A stretch of DNA of 33,119 nt from Acidimicrobiaceae bacterium (GTDB lineage Bacteria > Actinomycetota > Acidimicrobiia > Acidimicrobiales > Bog-793), in NCBI GenBank assembly GCA_027365385.1, contig DAHXNN010000138.1, positions 1 to 33,119 on the forward strand, written 5' to 3'. The first letter of the stretch is position 1. Every line of letters starts with the position of its first letter. Made by a program: the position numbers and the translations under genes. The notes beneath the pieces are model-generated. The model had not been told where the DNA came from, did not search any database, and was given only the letters and a program-made list of their open reading frames with translations. Positions 32,985 through 33,119 of the stretch are shown here, one piece after another.

Positions 32985-33119
32985 TCAGCTGCAGTCGACG
33001 AGGGATCGATCGGTCAGCTCCGCGTAGAGCCGGCGCAGGCGGGCCGCGGCGACCGGCCAGGTGTAGGAGCGGGCGCGCTCCGCCGACGCCCGGCCCATCG
33101 CGCGCGCGCGACCGGGATC
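32985..33119 (-). CDS. Glycosyltransferase (GT4-like) C-terminus, partial
   Basis: Minus-strand frame open to window edge: DPGRARAMGRASAERARSYTWPVAAARLRRLYAELTDRSLVDCS*, resembling the R-x-MG-x-A...F/Y-x-W...LY C-terminus of GT4 enzymes. Confidence 0.6.
   Translation of the reverse strand, partial: DPGRARAMGRASAERARSYTWPVAAARLRRLYAELTDRSLVDCS

Overview
The window is a high-GC, actinobacterial-type chromosomal segment (the gene order resembles Acidimicrobiia or other Actinobacteria; taxonomy is inferred). It starts with two minus-strand tRNA genes (Met-CAU, truncated; Thr-GGU). These are followed by a GNAT acetyltransferase, an EAL-HDOD protein, a divergent pair of membrane glycosyltransferase-type genes (MptB-like and YfhO-like), a tRNA-Tyr nested antisense in the 3' end of the YfhO-like ORF, and yajQ. 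The core is a complete 14-gene nuoA-N (complex I) operon on the minus strand, with a divergent geranylgeranyl-reductase-family gene at its head. A minus-strand tetrapyrrole cluster follows (rex-hemA-hemC-cobA/hemD-hemB-hemL), then an excisionase-type HTH gene, proC and the C-terminus of a glycosyltransferase. I see no CRISPR array, transposon or phage, and the gene content is mostly housekeeping. The items most worth a second look are: (i) a recurrent TANNNT-N6/7-start-codon signature in front of seven genes, suggesting leaderless transcription, twice with the upstream gene's TAG stop built into the -10; (ii) a perfect 10-bp inverted repeat between the tRNA-Thr and GNAT promoters; (iii) a Rex paralogue with two cysteines replacing the usual aromatics, and an Arg-to-Pro change, in its DNA-binding wing; (iv) the tRNA-Tyr/yfhO/yajQ promoter nest; (v) a NuoD with an acidic repeat-bearing N-terminal extension. 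No clearly undescribed multi-gene system was recognised.
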